Assembly (NCBI GenBank): GCA_035638575.1
Contig: DASQZT010000093.1
Location: 4,724-68,723, forward strand
DNA: 64,000 nucleotides
Direction of reading: 5' to 3'
Source of the DNA: DASQZT01 sp035638575
Lineage (GTDB): Bacteria > Acidobacteriota > Terriglobia > Bryobacterales > Bryobacteraceae
Shown: one piece after another, positions 19,817 through 30,419 of the stretch
How positions within the stretch are numbered: position 1 is the stretch's first letter
How the letters are laid out: the number at the start of each line of letters is the position of its first letter
The notes under the pieces: model-generated
What the model was told of the DNA's origin: nothing
The model's input: the letters and a program-made list of their open reading frames with translations, nothing else
Database searches by the model: none
Position numbers and translations under genes: made by a program

Positions 19817-19824
19817 TCGTAATT

Positions 19825-19853
19825 GTTATACGCCAAAGTACATTACTCTGCAA
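19825..19853 (-). promoter_or_regulatory. Probable sigma-70 promoter giving a near-leaderless NHL transcript
   Basis: Reading the minus strand: TTGCAG (rc of 19848-19853), 17 bp, TATAAC (rc of 19825-19830), then 8 bp to the ATG at 19816. The -10 is 5/6 consensus and the spacing is ideal; the -35 is weak. A start 6-8 bp past the -10 would leave almost no 5' UTR. Confidence 0.5.
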
Positions 19854-19947
19854 GCCTGAAACTCGATCCTGTTTTCATGCGGTACTGTTGCAAAACTGGT
19901 CACACGGCTCTGACGCGGTCCTGATGTGCCAGGCGCGGCCGCCACGG

Positions 19948-20904
19948 TTATTTCGCCGGCGCAGCCTCGACTTTGGGCGGAGTTACCGGAGGCAGCGCCT
20001 CGCTTGCCGCAGCCATCAGGTTCGCCAGCATCCTGCCGTGGGGACCTCCCGGAAGCAGCGAGAGCCTCGCTTTTCCGGCGACGATCCGCTGCGTCTCCAG
20101 GACGTCGAACAGCGCTTCGGCGACCGCCGGCTCGGAAGCGATCTGCTGGAACGCCAATCCCAGCGTGGCGGGACGGATGGCCGCGGCCTTGGCGAACTCC
20201 ACCGCGGCTTCCCTTTCGGCGGAGCTGGTGATCACGCTCACCTGGTTGGCGCCGGCCTGTTTGATGGCGGACGTCACCTGCCGCAGCCGGTTCACTACCT
20301 TTTCCTCGATCTGCCTGATCATCCCGGCGTCGCGGAAGTGGACCTTGCGGATATAGACCGACCCGAGCTGATAGCCCCATTCCTGCGATTTGCTGGTCAC
20401 CTCGGTCCGCACCGTCTGGCTCATGTTGTGGCGCGTCTGCAGCATCTCCGCCAGGGGCATGTTGCTCAGGCAACGGACCGTGGCGTTGCTGACGTTGGCG
20501 CGCAGGGACCCGCGCGGGTCGGTGTTCTTGAACAGGAAGGCCACCGGGTCGTCGACCCACATCTCGTACCAGATGCCGATGCCCATGGGCGCCCCTTCCT
20601 CGGAATTGACCGGCTGGCTGCGCAGGTATTCCTGGTCGAGCCGCAGGTCCAGCACGTAGCAGTTTCCCAACAGGTTGACCGCGAACGCCCTGGGGCCGAG
20701 TTTGCCCGGCAGGAAGTGCAGGCCCGGCTCGTCGAGCACCCCGAGGACCTTGCCAAAGAGCATGTAGACGCGGCAGGTTCGCTCCTCGACGACGGCATAA
20801 AGCCCGAAGAGGCGGGCCAGGCCGCGGAGCACGGGTTCGGCCAGGAAAGCTCCTACAAAGGCGGCCAGCGCCGTTACGAGCACCGTCACCCATGGCTCGC
20901 TCAT
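19948..20904 (-). CDS. SPFH/band-7 membrane protein (second of pair)
   Basis: 318 residues. An N-terminal membrane helix (about 7-25) is followed by an SPFH/band-7 domain (about 40-230), with the typical Arg-Val-Tyr-Met-Leu-Phe-Gly-Lys entry strand, RTEVTSKSQEWGYQLGSVYI and a coiled-coil tail rich in Ala/Glu. SPFH proteins such as prohibitin, flotillin, HflK and HflC form ring scaffolds in the membrane and regulate proteases. Its ATG overlaps the stop of the partner gene (ATGA at 20901-20904). The two probably form a hetero-oligomer in the style of HflK/HflC. Confidence 0.85.
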   Translation of the reverse strand: MSEPWVTVLVTALAAFVGAFLAEPVLRGLARLFGLYAVVEERTCRVYMLFGKVLGVLDEPGLHFLPGKLGPRAFAVNLLGNCYVLDLRLDQEYLRSQPVNSEEGAPMGIGIWYEMWVDDPVAFLFKNTDPRGSLRANVSNATVRCLSNMPLAEMLQTRHNMSQTVRTEVTSKSQEWGYQLGSVYIRKVHFRDAGMIRQIEEKVVNRLRQVTSAIKQAGANQVSVITSSAEREAAVEFAKAAAIRPATLGLAFQQIASEPAVAEALFDVLETQRIVAGKARLSLLPGGPHGRMLANLMAAASEALPPVTPPKVEAAPAK

Positions 20905-21935
20905 TTGGATGCCTCCAGGAAAATCTGCGGGGCCTTGTCATACAGCGCGAGCCTGACGTTTCTCAAGTACGCGCCCAGGACATGCGGGCCGGCGTGGTGG
21001 AGTTGGGCCAACTCCGCCGCGAGGGATTTGATGGGCTCCACTTCGGCCTGCGCGCGGAGGGTTTCGATTTCCACCGCGCGCCGCGACTGCACCACGCGCT
21101 GGTCGGCGGCGGCCTGCGCCAGGCTGATGTCGCTCGACACCTGGTTGTGGGCGGTATTGATGGCGGCCAGCGCGGACTCCACCTCGTCGGGGGGATCGAT
21201 TCCGGTAATCAGCGAGGCGTCGAAGATCACGCCGTAGCGCGCGGGGGTGGCGCGGCACTCGTGGTCCATGTACTCGTTGAGGTCGCGCAGATTCTTGCGG
21301 AGGTCGTTGATGGAGACGCCGGTCATCTCGGCTCCGGGCATGGGCGCCGGGTTTTGTGCCGAGGCGGCTTCCGGCGTGGGGCCCGATGCGGCTGCCGCGG
21401 CCAGCGCGACGGGCTTCGCCTCGAAGTTCGCAATGCGCTGGCGCAACACCGAGACGAAATAGGCCATGACGTGAACGAAGGGCTTCTTGATGCCGAACAG
21501 GAACGCGTACAAGTTGGTTTCGCTCACCCGGTAGCGGATCTGGCCGGTCAGCCCGGTATTGAGTTGATCCTTGGTGACCGCTTCGAGGCGCGTGCCATTG
21601 TCGTTGGCCGAGTGGTCTTCGAGGTCGAGCGCCATGTTGACGGTCATAGTCGCGATGGAGACTTTGTGAATCCGCTCCCAGGGCATTTTGAAATACGGTC
21701 CGCCGGGCTGGATCACGCGAACCTGGGGATAGCTGTAGCGCGGCTTCTCTTCGGGACGCAGGAACTCCGCGATGGGATCGTCCAGCGTGGTCTTGCCTCC
21801 CAGCACGCGCACCGCCCGGCCGAAGCGCGTTTTGACCGCGCGCTCGTTCTGGTCTACCGTGTACACCCCCATCAGCACAAAACGCAGAAGAAACCAAACC
21901 ACGAGTCCGATGGAGGCGCCGATCAGAATCTGCAT
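20901..21935 (-). CDS. SPFH/band-7 membrane protein (first of pair)
   Basis: 344 residues from the ATG at 21935, preferred over the GTG two codons upstream because GAGG sits 5 bp before it. A membrane helix lies at about 3-22, followed by the band-7 domain with the VDQNERAVKTRFGRAVRV entry strand. There is an unusual Ala/Pro-rich insertion near 190-215 (AAAAASGPTPEAAS) and a C-terminal coiled coil. It is translationally coupled to the next SPFH gene. Like HflK/HflC it may scaffold a membrane protease, but no protease gene is adjacent. Confidence 0.85.
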   Translation of the reverse strand: MQILIGASIGLVVWFLLRFVLMGVYTVDQNERAVKTRFGRAVRVLGGKTTLDDPIAEFLRPEEKPRYSYPQVRVIQPGGPYFKMPWERIHKVSIATMTVNMALDLEDHSANDNGTRLEAVTKDQLNTGLTGQIRYRVSETNLYAFLFGIKKPFVHVMAYFVSVLRQRIANFEAKPVALAAAAASGPTPEAASAQNPAPMPGAEMTGVSINDLRKNLRDLNEYMDHECRATPARYGVIFDASLITGIDPPDEVESALAAINTAHNQVSSDISLAQAAADQRVVQSRRAVEIETLRAQAEVEPIKSLAAELAQLHHAGPHVLGAYLRNVRLALYDKAPQIFLEASK

Positions 21936-22045
21936 AAACACCTCAGGCGTAGTATAACGAGTCTCAGGAGGCGGAAGTCCGATTCGGGAAGCGGCTGCGG
22001 GCTGCCCGCAAACCGGCCATAAGCCGGGTTGGCGGTGTGTATATG

Positions 22046-22586
22046 TCAGATATATACTGAAGTAGTGGCGGAACGTAAAGGCCCGCTTGACGTGGGCGAG
22101 TTTTCCGCATCCTCGGGAGCCACGGCTTCGGCGCGAAAGGCTTTAGCCAGGCCGAAGCCCAGGAGCTTCACGACGCCCTCCCGCGTGACCTTCAGGTTGG
22201 CGGGCTTGAGATCGCGATGGATGACGCCCTTCTCATGAGCGTATTCCAGCGCGCCGGCGATCTGCGAGGCGATCCTCCAGGCTTCCTCGAAGGGCATCGG
22301 CCCCTTTGGCGATTCGCCCCTCGACCAGCTCCATCACCAGGGCGCGATCTTCGACGCCGTAAATCTGCGCGATGTTGGGGTGATTGAGCGAGGCCAGCAC
22401 CTCGGCCTCGCGCTGGAAGCGGGCCATGCGCTCGGGGTCGCCGGCGAACGCGCTGGGCAGGATCTTCAGCGCCACGTCCCTCTTGAGCCTGGTGTCGCGA
22501 GCGCGATACACTTCGCCCATGCCGCCCGCGCCGATGGGCGCGAGGATTTCACAGGAGCCGAGTTTCGAGCCGGCGGCCAAAGACAT
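22046..22586 (-). pseudogene. Dead Ser/Thr protein kinase (frameshifted, truncated, DFG lost)
   Basis: The N-lobe frame (from the ATG at 22586) shows a glycine-rich loop in APIGAGGMGEVYRARD, a catalytic Lys in VALKIL and a helix-C Glu in FQREAEVL, and runs to LVMELVEG. The frame is then broken: the HRDLKPAN catalytic loop continues in another frame from the ATG at 22297. The shift fits one extra G in the rc of the C-run at 22301-22304, and the short hinge insert expected there appears missing. The DFG motif reads GFG, so the metal-binding Asp is absent, and the protein ends shortly after. A normal kinase continues for about 100 more residues. Confidence 0.85.
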
Positions 22587-22679
22587 GCGGTCTGGTCGAT
22601 TTTACTCCAAACGCGGGCTCGAGCCGCGGCCGGTTTCTGCCGAGTCTGCTAAACCTCCGTCCATGAACTGCCGATAAGA

Positions 22680-22700
22680 ACAATGTGGGTGCCACATTGT
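22680..22700. promoter_or_regulatory. Perfect 9-bp-arm palindrome upstream of yfiR-like gene
   Basis: ACAATGTGG at 22680-22688 and CCACATTGT at 22692-22700 are exact reverse complements around a 3-bp spacer. This looks like an operator for a dimeric regulator. The farthest possible start codon of the next gene (GTG 22685) lies inside it, so the true start is probably downstream. Confidence 0.55.
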
Positions 22701-23290
22701 CTCGATCGGTCGGGCTGTTTGTTGCCGCCTGCACGGTCTGCTCGGGACACGGCGGAAACCTGCGACGCTCGCCGGTCTTCCGGCTGCTCCTTATCATGAC
22801 CGCCTTGGCTTCGATCCTGGCCGCGCAAGACGTCGGCGAATACGAGGTAAAAGCGGCTTTTCTCTACAAGTTCGCCAGCTTTGTCGAGTGGCCGTCACCA
22901 GCCGACACCGCGCCGCCGTGCATTGGCGTTCTGGGGGAAGACCCCTTCGGCGCGATTCTCGACCGCGTAGTCCAAGGCAAATTCGTCAATGGCCGGCCAC
23001 TCCGGATCCGGCGTTTCCGGTCGGGCCAGAACATAGCCGAATGCCGGGTCCTCTTCATCAGCTCGTCGGAAAAATCGAGGTTCCGTTCCGTTTTGGAGAG
23101 TCTGCGGCTGCCCATCCTGACGGTGGGAGACACGCCGGGTTTTTGCCAGAGCGGGGGCATCATCACCATGGAGGTACAGAACGATCGCGTTCATCTTCTG
23201 ATCAATCCCGAAGCGGCCGGGAAGGCAAAGCTCCGGCTCAGTTCCAAGCTCCTGAGCGTCGCGACCATCGTGTACGGGGGCGGTCGATGA
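22685..23290 (+). CDS. YfiR family protein
   Basis: Up to 201 residues; the mature part from about 48 matches the YfiR family (DUF4154): EYEVKAAFLYKFASFVEWP, then IGVLGEDPFG, a CRVLFIS strand and TVGDTPGFCQSGGIITM. In Pseudomonas YfiR is a periplasmic repressor of the membrane diguanylate cyclase YfiN. Here the next gene, after a 10-bp gap, is a hybrid kinase instead. The start is uncertain: GTG at 22685 lies in a palindrome, while the ATG at 22796 leaves a short hydrophobic leader. Two Cys around the conserved loop could form the regulatory disulfide. Confidence 0.85.
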   Translation: MGATLSRSVGLFVAACTVCSGHGGNLRRSPVFRLLLIMTALASILAAQDVGEYEVKAAFLYKFASFVEWPSPADTAPPCIGVLGEDPFGAILDRVVQGKFVNGRPLRIRRFRSGQNIAECRVLFISSSEKSRFRSVLESLRLPILTVGDTPGFCQSGGIITMEVQNDRVHLLINPEAAGKAKLRLSSKLLSVATIVYGGGR

Positions 23291-23300
23291 GGGGGGCACG

Positions 23301-25277
<1,977 letters not shown>

Positions 25278-25308
25278 TACCGCTGCCTGTGCCACCATAG
25301 TAGTTTCT

Positions 25309-26517
25309 ATGCAATTTCAGGAAGTGGTGGAAGCCGAAGGCCACCTGATCGACTCCCATGTGATGGAGGATATCTTCGACAAGGTCGTGGAGTACAACGG
25401 CCGCTTCGAAGTTGAGAAGTTCCGCATCGGCCGCACCAACAGCGAGCCCTCCTATCTCCGCCTGAAGGTGGAAACGCCCGATGGCGATTCCCTGCGGCGG
25501 CTGCTCACCGCCCTGCTGGAGCTCGGCTGCGCGGCCGTCGAGCCCGGCGATGCCACGCTGCGCGCGGTGGAGCGCGACCGCTGCGCCCCCGAGGATTTCT
25601 ACTCCACCACCAACCACCGCACCTCCGTGCGCGTCGGCCGGAAGTGGATCGAGGTGGAGAACCAGCGCATGGACGCCCTGATCGTGGTCCGCGACGGCCG
25701 CGCCGCCTGCTGCCGGCTTCGCGATCTCCGGCAGGGCGACGAAATCGTGGTGGGGATGCGCGGAATTCGCGTAATCCCCGAAGCCAAGGAGCGCGACCGC
25801 CTGGCGTTCGCCTTCATGTCCAACGGCATTTCCTCGGAGCGCCAGGTGGAGACCGCCGTGCGCCAGACCGCCGCGCTGGTCCGCCAGGCGCTCGAGCAGG
25901 GGCGCAAAGTCGTTGTGGTGGCCGGGCCCGTGGTAGTCCACACCGGAGGCGTTGCCGGCCTCTCGGCGCTGATCCGCCGCGGCTCGGTGCAGGCCGTGCT
26001 CAGCGGCAACGCGCTGGGCGTCCACGACGTGGAGGCGGCGCTGTTCGGTACGTCCCTCGGCGTGCGGATGTCGGATGGCCGGCAGGAAGAGCACGGCCAT
26101 CGCAACCACATGCGCGCCATCAATGCCATCTACCAGGCCGGATCGGTCGCCGCGGCGGTGGAGTCGGGCGTCCTGCGGTCCGGCATTCTCTACGAGTGCG
26201 TGAAGGCCGGCGTGCCCTTCGTGCTGGCGGGCAGCCTTCGCGACGATGGCCCTCTGCCCGATGCCATCACCGACATGAACGCCGCGCAGGACGCCTATGC
26301 CGAACAGCTCAAGGGCGCGGGCCTGGTGATTTGTCTCGGCTCGATGCTCCACTCCATTGCCACCGGCAACATGCTGCCGAGCTGGGTCAAAATTGTCTGC
26401 GTCGATATCAACCCGGCGGTCGCCACCAAGGTCAGCGACCGCGGCACCGGCCAGGCCGTCGGGGTGGTGGCGGATGTCGGCCTGTTCCTGGACCTGCTCT
26501 CGAAGGCCCTCGCATGA
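25309..26517 (+). CDS. TIGR00300 family protein (ornithine cyclodeaminase-like/LOR-SDH domain)
   Basis: 402 residues from the ATG at 25309. The N-terminal region (about 1-100) has the family start FQEVVEAEGHLIDSHVM, then FEVEKFRIGRTNSEPSYLRL. The central part shows a glycine-rich Rossmann-like segment (KVVVVAGPVVVHTGGVAGLS) and the C-terminal half RGSVQAVLSGNALGVHDVEA. Archaeal and cyanobacterial members (ArgZ/AgrE C-terminal domain, archaeal OCD) form proline from ornithine. The bacterial stand-alone form is inferred to do the same. Its stop overlaps queF (ATGA). Confidence 0.82.
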   Translation: MQFQEVVEAEGHLIDSHVMEDIFDKVVEYNGRFEVEKFRIGRTNSEPSYLRLKVETPDGDSLRRLLTALLELGCAAVEPGDATLRAVERDRCAPEDFYSTTNHRTSVRVGRKWIEVENQRMDALIVVRDGRAACCRLRDLRQGDEIVVGMRGIRVIPEAKERDRLAFAFMSNGISSERQVETAVRQTAALVRQALEQGRKVVVVAGPVVVHTGGVAGLSALIRRGSVQAVLSGNALGVHDVEAALFGTSLGVRMSDGRQEEHGHRNHMRAINAIYQAGSVAAAVESGVLRSGILYECVKAGVPFVLAGSLRDDGPLPDAITDMNAAQDAYAEQLKGAGLVICLGSMLHSIATGNMLPSWVKIVCVDINPAVATKVSDRGTGQAVGVVADVGLFLDLLSKALA

Positions 26518-26921
26518 AACGCGCCTTCACCGATGAACACGCGCGGGCCGGGGTGCGTGCCGCGCTGCCCGAGATCGAAACCTGGCCCAACCAGTACCCG
26601 GATTACGAAATCGAAATCGTCACCGGGGAGTTCACGTCCGTGTGCCCGAAGACCGGTCTGCCGGATTCCGGCAAGCTCGTGCTGCGCTACGTTCCGGACA
26701 AGCGCTGCATCGAGCTGAAATCCTACAAGATGTACTTGATGGCCTATCGCAATCTCGGCATCTTTCAGGAAAACGTCGTGAACCGCGTGTTGCGGGACGT
26801 GGTGCAGGCCGCTAATCCCAAATCCGCCGCCGTCACCGGCGACTTTGCGCCGCGCGGCGGCCTGGGCACCATCGTAACCGCCGCCTGGATCCGGCCCGGG
26901 AGGACACGTGGAAAGCGCTGA
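26514..26921 (+). CDS. queF: NADPH-dependent preQ0 reductase
   Basis: 135 residues, type I QueF length. It reduces preQ0 to preQ1 in queuosine synthesis. The catalytic Cys is in TSVCPKTGLPDSG, seven residues before the Asp needed for protonation. The family box ELKSYKMYLMAYRN and the trailing GIFQENVVNRVL agree, with Gln in place of the usual His in GIFHE. It overlaps the TIGR00300 stop by 4 bp and the methyltransferase start by 14 bp. No other queuosine genes are in the window. Confidence 0.92.
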   Translation: MKRAFTDEHARAGVRAALPEIETWPNQYPDYEIEIVTGEFTSVCPKTGLPDSGKLVLRYVPDKRCIELKSYKMYLMAYRNLGIFQENVVNRVLRDVVQAANPKSAAVTGDFAPRGGLGTIVTAAWIRPGRTRGKR

Positions 26922-28317
26922 GCTGATCGCCATCCTGCGGGAGGTTCGCGACCGCGTGCGCGCTCGCAATCCGCAGACTGCCGCCGGGGCCTCCGAAATT
27001 CCACTGCCCGATCTCCTGCCCCTGGTCCACGCGCGCGACTCCGCCATGGGCAAAGTTGCCGCCATCGGAACCGTGAATCCGCGTCCGGGCGGGCCGGTCA
27101 ACTCGGTGGTCCAGGCGTGGAAGCGGTTCGTGGCCCGCACCCTGGACTGGCACGTGCGGGAGCAGGTGGAGTTCAACCGGAAAATGTTGGCGTGCGTGGA
27201 TGCGGCCATCGAGGCCCTCAACGACGCCAACCGCGCCTTCTCCGAGGTGGGGAACCAGCTCGCCGCCCGGCTCGCCGCCCAGGCGAAGCTCGGCCAGGAG
27301 TTCGAGGAACTCAAGGACATCCGCAACCATTGGGCCGACTGGCGTTTCGAATGGGAGCACAAGCTGCAGCAGAATGAGATCCAGTTTCTGCGCGCCGTGG
27401 CGGATCTCCAGGGGGCCTTTCAGCACCGCGCCACCCTGATGGATGCCAACTACCGCGACAGCTTGCACGCGCAGCACACCGAATTCACCGCCGCGCTGGA
27501 GGGGAATGCGCTGGAGATCCAAAAGCGCATGTGGGCGGAACTGGAGCGCGTGCGGGTGGAGTATGAGCGGCTCATTCATTCGGAGCTGCGCATCATCCGG
27601 CAGCGCGCGGCGACGTCGGTTGCGGCGCCGCCGCTCTCTCGCGAGGCGGGCGCGGGAGCCGCGCCGCCACCAAGCGCCGCGTCCCCGTTCGACTACGGCC
27701 GGTTCGCCGAGCGATTCCGCGGCTCCGAAGAGTACGTCAAAGCCGGCCAGCAAATCTACCTGCCCTATTTCGCCGGTTGCCGGAGTGTGCTGGACATAGG
27801 CTGCGGCCGCGGCGAGTTCCTGGAGCTGATGCGCGGCGCTTCGGTCCCCGCGCGCGGCATCGACCTGTCGGAGGAGTCCGTGGCCCTCTGCCGCCACAAG
27901 GGCCTCGAAGCCGAAACCGCCGACCTCTTCCAGTACCTCGCCGATCAGCCCGAGGGCGCGTTCGACGGCATCTTCTGCGCGCAGGTGGTGGAGCACCTGC
28001 CGCCCGAGCGCTTGCCCGAGATGATCAAGCTGTGCGCCGGCCGCCTCTCTCGCCACGGCGTGATTGCCATCGAAACGCCCGATCCCGAGTGCTTGGCCAT
28101 CTTCGCCACGCACTTCTACCTGGATCCGACTCACAGCCGCCCGGTTCCGCATTCCCTGCTGGTTTTCTACCTGGAAGAGTTTGGTATCGGCACTATCGAA
28201 GTGAAGAAACTATCGCCCGCCGGGCAATCCATGCCGTCGCTGGCCCTGCTGCCCGAGGGTTTTCGCGATGCCTTCTTCGGCGCCCTAGATTACGCCGCGC
28301 TTGGTCGAAAGCTCTAG
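26908..28317 (+). CDS. Class I SAM methyltransferase with long coiled-coil N-terminus
   Basis: 469 residues from a GTG inside the end of queF. Residues 1-235 are charged and helical, with a long coiled coil around 90-235. A Pro/Ala linker precedes the methyltransferase domain, whose motif I is SVLDIGCGRGEFLELMRG (about residue 293); motif post-I has an acidic GIDLSEES, and a CAQVVEHLPPERL segment follows. The layout resembles methyltransferases that cap or act on polysaccharides and are tethered by coiled coils (the WbdD type), but the substrate is unknown. The 3' end overlaps the PDZ gene on the other strand by 33 bp. Confidence 0.78.
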   Translation: MESAELIAILREVRDRVRARNPQTAAGASEIPLPDLLPLVHARDSAMGKVAAIGTVNPRPGGPVNSVVQAWKRFVARTLDWHVREQVEFNRKMLACVDAAIEALNDANRAFSEVGNQLAARLAAQAKLGQEFEELKDIRNHWADWRFEWEHKLQQNEIQFLRAVADLQGAFQHRATLMDANYRDSLHAQHTEFTAALEGNALEIQKRMWAELERVRVEYERLIHSELRIIRQRAATSVAAPPLSREAGAGAAPPPSAASPFDYGRFAERFRGSEEYVKAGQQIYLPYFAGCRSVLDIGCGRGEFLELMRGASVPARGIDLSEESVALCRHKGLEAETADLFQYLADQPEGAFDGIFCAQVVEHLPPERLPEMIKLCAGRLSRHGVIAIETPDPECLAIFATHFYLDPTHSRPVPHSLLVFYLEEFGIGTIEVKKLSPAGQSMPSLALLPEGFRDAFFGALDYAALGRKL

Positions 28318-29235
28318 CCGGAAAGCCGGAGTCACCAGCAGGCGGAGCAATCCCGGCCGGACCACGAGCCTGGCCCGTACCGCGCCCGCGCCGCTCGCGG
28401 TCTCGATCGTGACGGTGAGCGGCATTTCGTGCTTGTTCCGCACCACGGTCACGGTGATGGTCTTCTTCGATCGCGCCGCGCGCAACGCGGCGGTGATCTC
28501 GCGCGTGGTCGACACCGTGGAATCGTCCACCTTGGTGATCACGTCGCCCGCCTTGATGCCGGCCTTCTCCGCGGCCGAGTTCTTGTTCACCGCCTTCACC
28601 AGCACGCCATCCTTCACGCCGAGGAATTCGGCGAATTGCGACTCCTGGCCCAGCGCCTCGCCTTCGATCCCCAGCATCGGATTCTGGTACATCATATTCA
28701 ACCTGGGCATCTCCATCTGGGGGAAGGCCGGGATCGTGATCTCCGGCACTCTCACCTCCGGCATGGGCACCACCCACGAGCCGCCGCCCATAGCGATGCC
28801 CTTGCGCGCTTCGATCGTAGGCGTGAGGGTCTGCATGGAGCCGCTCCGCCAGACGCCGACCTTGGGTTGCCGGCCGATGGGCGTCTCGCGGACCAGCCGG
28901 GTCAACTGCTCGCCGCCTTCCACCGCCTGGCCGTTGTACTCCAATACCACGTCTCCTTCTTTAAAACCGGCCTTGGCCGCGGGGCTGTCGTCGGTCACGC
29001 TGGTGACCTCCACTCCGCGGACCTCTTTCAGGTTGAGGGCCTTGGCGCGATCGGCGTCTATGTCCTGTACGCCGATGCCCAGATACGCGGAATTGCTCGA
29101 AACCGTGGCCATGGTCCGGGCGCGCGGCGCCGCAGCCGGCGGTGGTGGCGGTGCGGGAGGCGCCGGCTGCGCCCACACGGCGGGCGATAGCAGGCTCGCA
29201 CCTGCCAGAATTGCCATGCATAAATTCGTTCTCAT
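28285..29235 (-). CDS. Secreted two-PDZ-domain protein
   Basis: 316 residues. The signal peptide (about 1-22) is followed by a Pro/Ala-rich linker. PDZ domain one (about 50-135) has a YLGIGVQDI entry and GFKEGDVVLEYNGQAVEGG; PDZ two (about 190-275) has GIKAGDVITKVDDSTVSTTREI. No protease domain is present, so it may be a periplasmic adaptor. It is last of a four-gene minus-strand unit (sigma, anti-sigma/HEAT, DUF4097, PDZ), with a 17-bp gap after DUF4097. Its last codons overlap the methyltransferase gene end to end. Confidence 0.82.
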   Translation of the reverse strand: MRTNLCMAILAGASLLSPAVWAQPAPPAPPPPPAAAPRARTMATVSSNSAYLGIGVQDIDADRAKALNLKEVRGVEVTSVTDDSPAAKAGFKEGDVVLEYNGQAVEGGEQLTRLVRETPIGRQPKVGVWRSGSMQTLTPTIEARKGIAMGGGSWVVPMPEVRVPEITIPAFPQMEMPRLNMMYQNPMLGIEGEALGQESQFAEFLGVKDGVLVKAVNKNSAAEKAGIKAGDVITKVDDSTVSTTREITAALRAARSKKTITVTVVRNKHEMPLTVTIETASGAGAVRARLVVRPGLLRLLVTPAFRLELSTKRGVI

Positions 29236-29252
29236 GGAATTACCTCTACCTT

Positions 29253-30419
29253 TTACTTTTGACGCTTGATGAAAATCGTTCCACCCATACCCACAATCTG
29301 CACCAGCGGTCCCCCGCCATTCACCGACCCCTGCGCGATCACCTGCGTGCCCTCGCGCCGTACCGGGATTTCACTGAACTCGGAAATGATGCGCCGCAGC
29401 GTATCCGCCATGTTGTTCTGGGCCTGAATGGTCACCCCCACGTTAGACGGGATCCAAACCGTGATGTCACCATTGCCCGTCGCCAGGTACGATTCCGATA
29501 TTCTGCCGCTCAACAAAGTCGCCAGGATGCTGCCCATGGACGTGGATACCCGCATGGGCCCCGAGATGTTGCTTACGCGAATGCCTCCGCTGCCAGATTC
29601 GCAGCGCACGCCGGCGGCGGAGCCCACCTGAACCGGTCCGGCCATGTTGTGAACCGTGACGGTGCCCCCGGCGCTGTCCACCACGATCTTGCCGCCGCCG
29701 CTGGTGGCGTTGACGGTCCCGCCTGACGTGCCCACGTGGATGTCGCCCCCGCCTGTTTCGGCGCGGACCGACCCGCCTACCTGCCCGGCGGCGATATCGC
29801 CGCCATTCGTGCCGATTGCCGCGTCGCTGCGAACCGCTTTCACGGTGACGGCCCCGGCCCTCGTCGTGCAGTGCAGCGAGCCCCCGATTTCGCCGACCTT
29901 GATCTCGCCTCCGCCGGTGGACAGCGTGCAATTGCCCCCCACGCGGCCAATGGTCAGCTCGCCGGCACGGGAATTCACTTCGAGAGTGCCTTCGATCGCT
30001 CCGGCTTCCACCGCGCCTTCGGACGTTGCGATGACCGCCGCGCTCAGCCGCGGCGCTTTCAGCGCCATCGTCGCCAGGTCGGCGCCCCCGGGAGCGTTCA
30101 GCACCGTCCAGCGGCCCTGCGGCTCCACCTGCACCGCGTATTGACTGAGCCTGCGGAGCGCTTCGGCTTCGGTCCGCGCATACACGCTGATCTTGATGAC
30201 GTACGAGAGATTCTGCGAAACGCCGCCTTCGAGCGTAACCGGGCCGTGCGCATTCACCCGCAACTGCGCGGTCGCCGGAGCGCTGCCGGTAATGGTCCGA
30301 ACCCATCGGCCGTTCTCGCGCGTCACCCCCCGCTGGGCCATGGCCAGCGGGACCAGCGCGAGCGCGGCCAATACACGCGGGAATGCCGGCGCCACCTTAG
30401 AATGTCCCGATCGAAGCAT
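29253..30419 (-). CDS. Secreted DUF4097-like beta-helix protein
   Basis: 388 residues. The signal peptide covers about 1-28. The body is a long array of short Gly-rich beta-strand turns (STGGGEIKVGEIGG, TGGGDIHVGTSGG, TSGGGKIVVDSAGG), as in DUF4097 proteins, which probably form beta-helices. Such proteins accompany ECF sigma or LiaF-like envelope-stress genes. The ATG lies 23 bp inside the end of the anti-sigma gene, so translation is probably coupled. The role may be an envelope stress sensor or surface protein. Confidence 0.8.
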   Translation of the reverse strand: MLRSGHSKVAPAFPRVLAALALVPLAMAQRGVTRENGRWVRTITGSAPATAQLRVNAHGPVTLEGGVSQNLSYVIKISVYARTEAEALRRLSQYAVQVEPQGRWTVLNAPGGADLATMALKAPRLSAAVIATSEGAVEAGAIEGTLEVNSRAGELTIGRVGGNCTLSTGGGEIKVGEIGGSLHCTTRAGAVTVKAVRSDAAIGTNGGDIAAGQVGGSVRAETGGGDIHVGTSGGTVNATSGGGKIVVDSAGGTVTVHNMAGPVQVGSAAGVRCESGSGGIRVSNISGPMRVSTSMGSILATLLSGRISESYLATGNGDITVWIPSNVGVTIQAQNNMADTLRRIISEFSEIPVRREGTQVIAQGSVNGGGPLVQIVGMGGTIFIKRQK

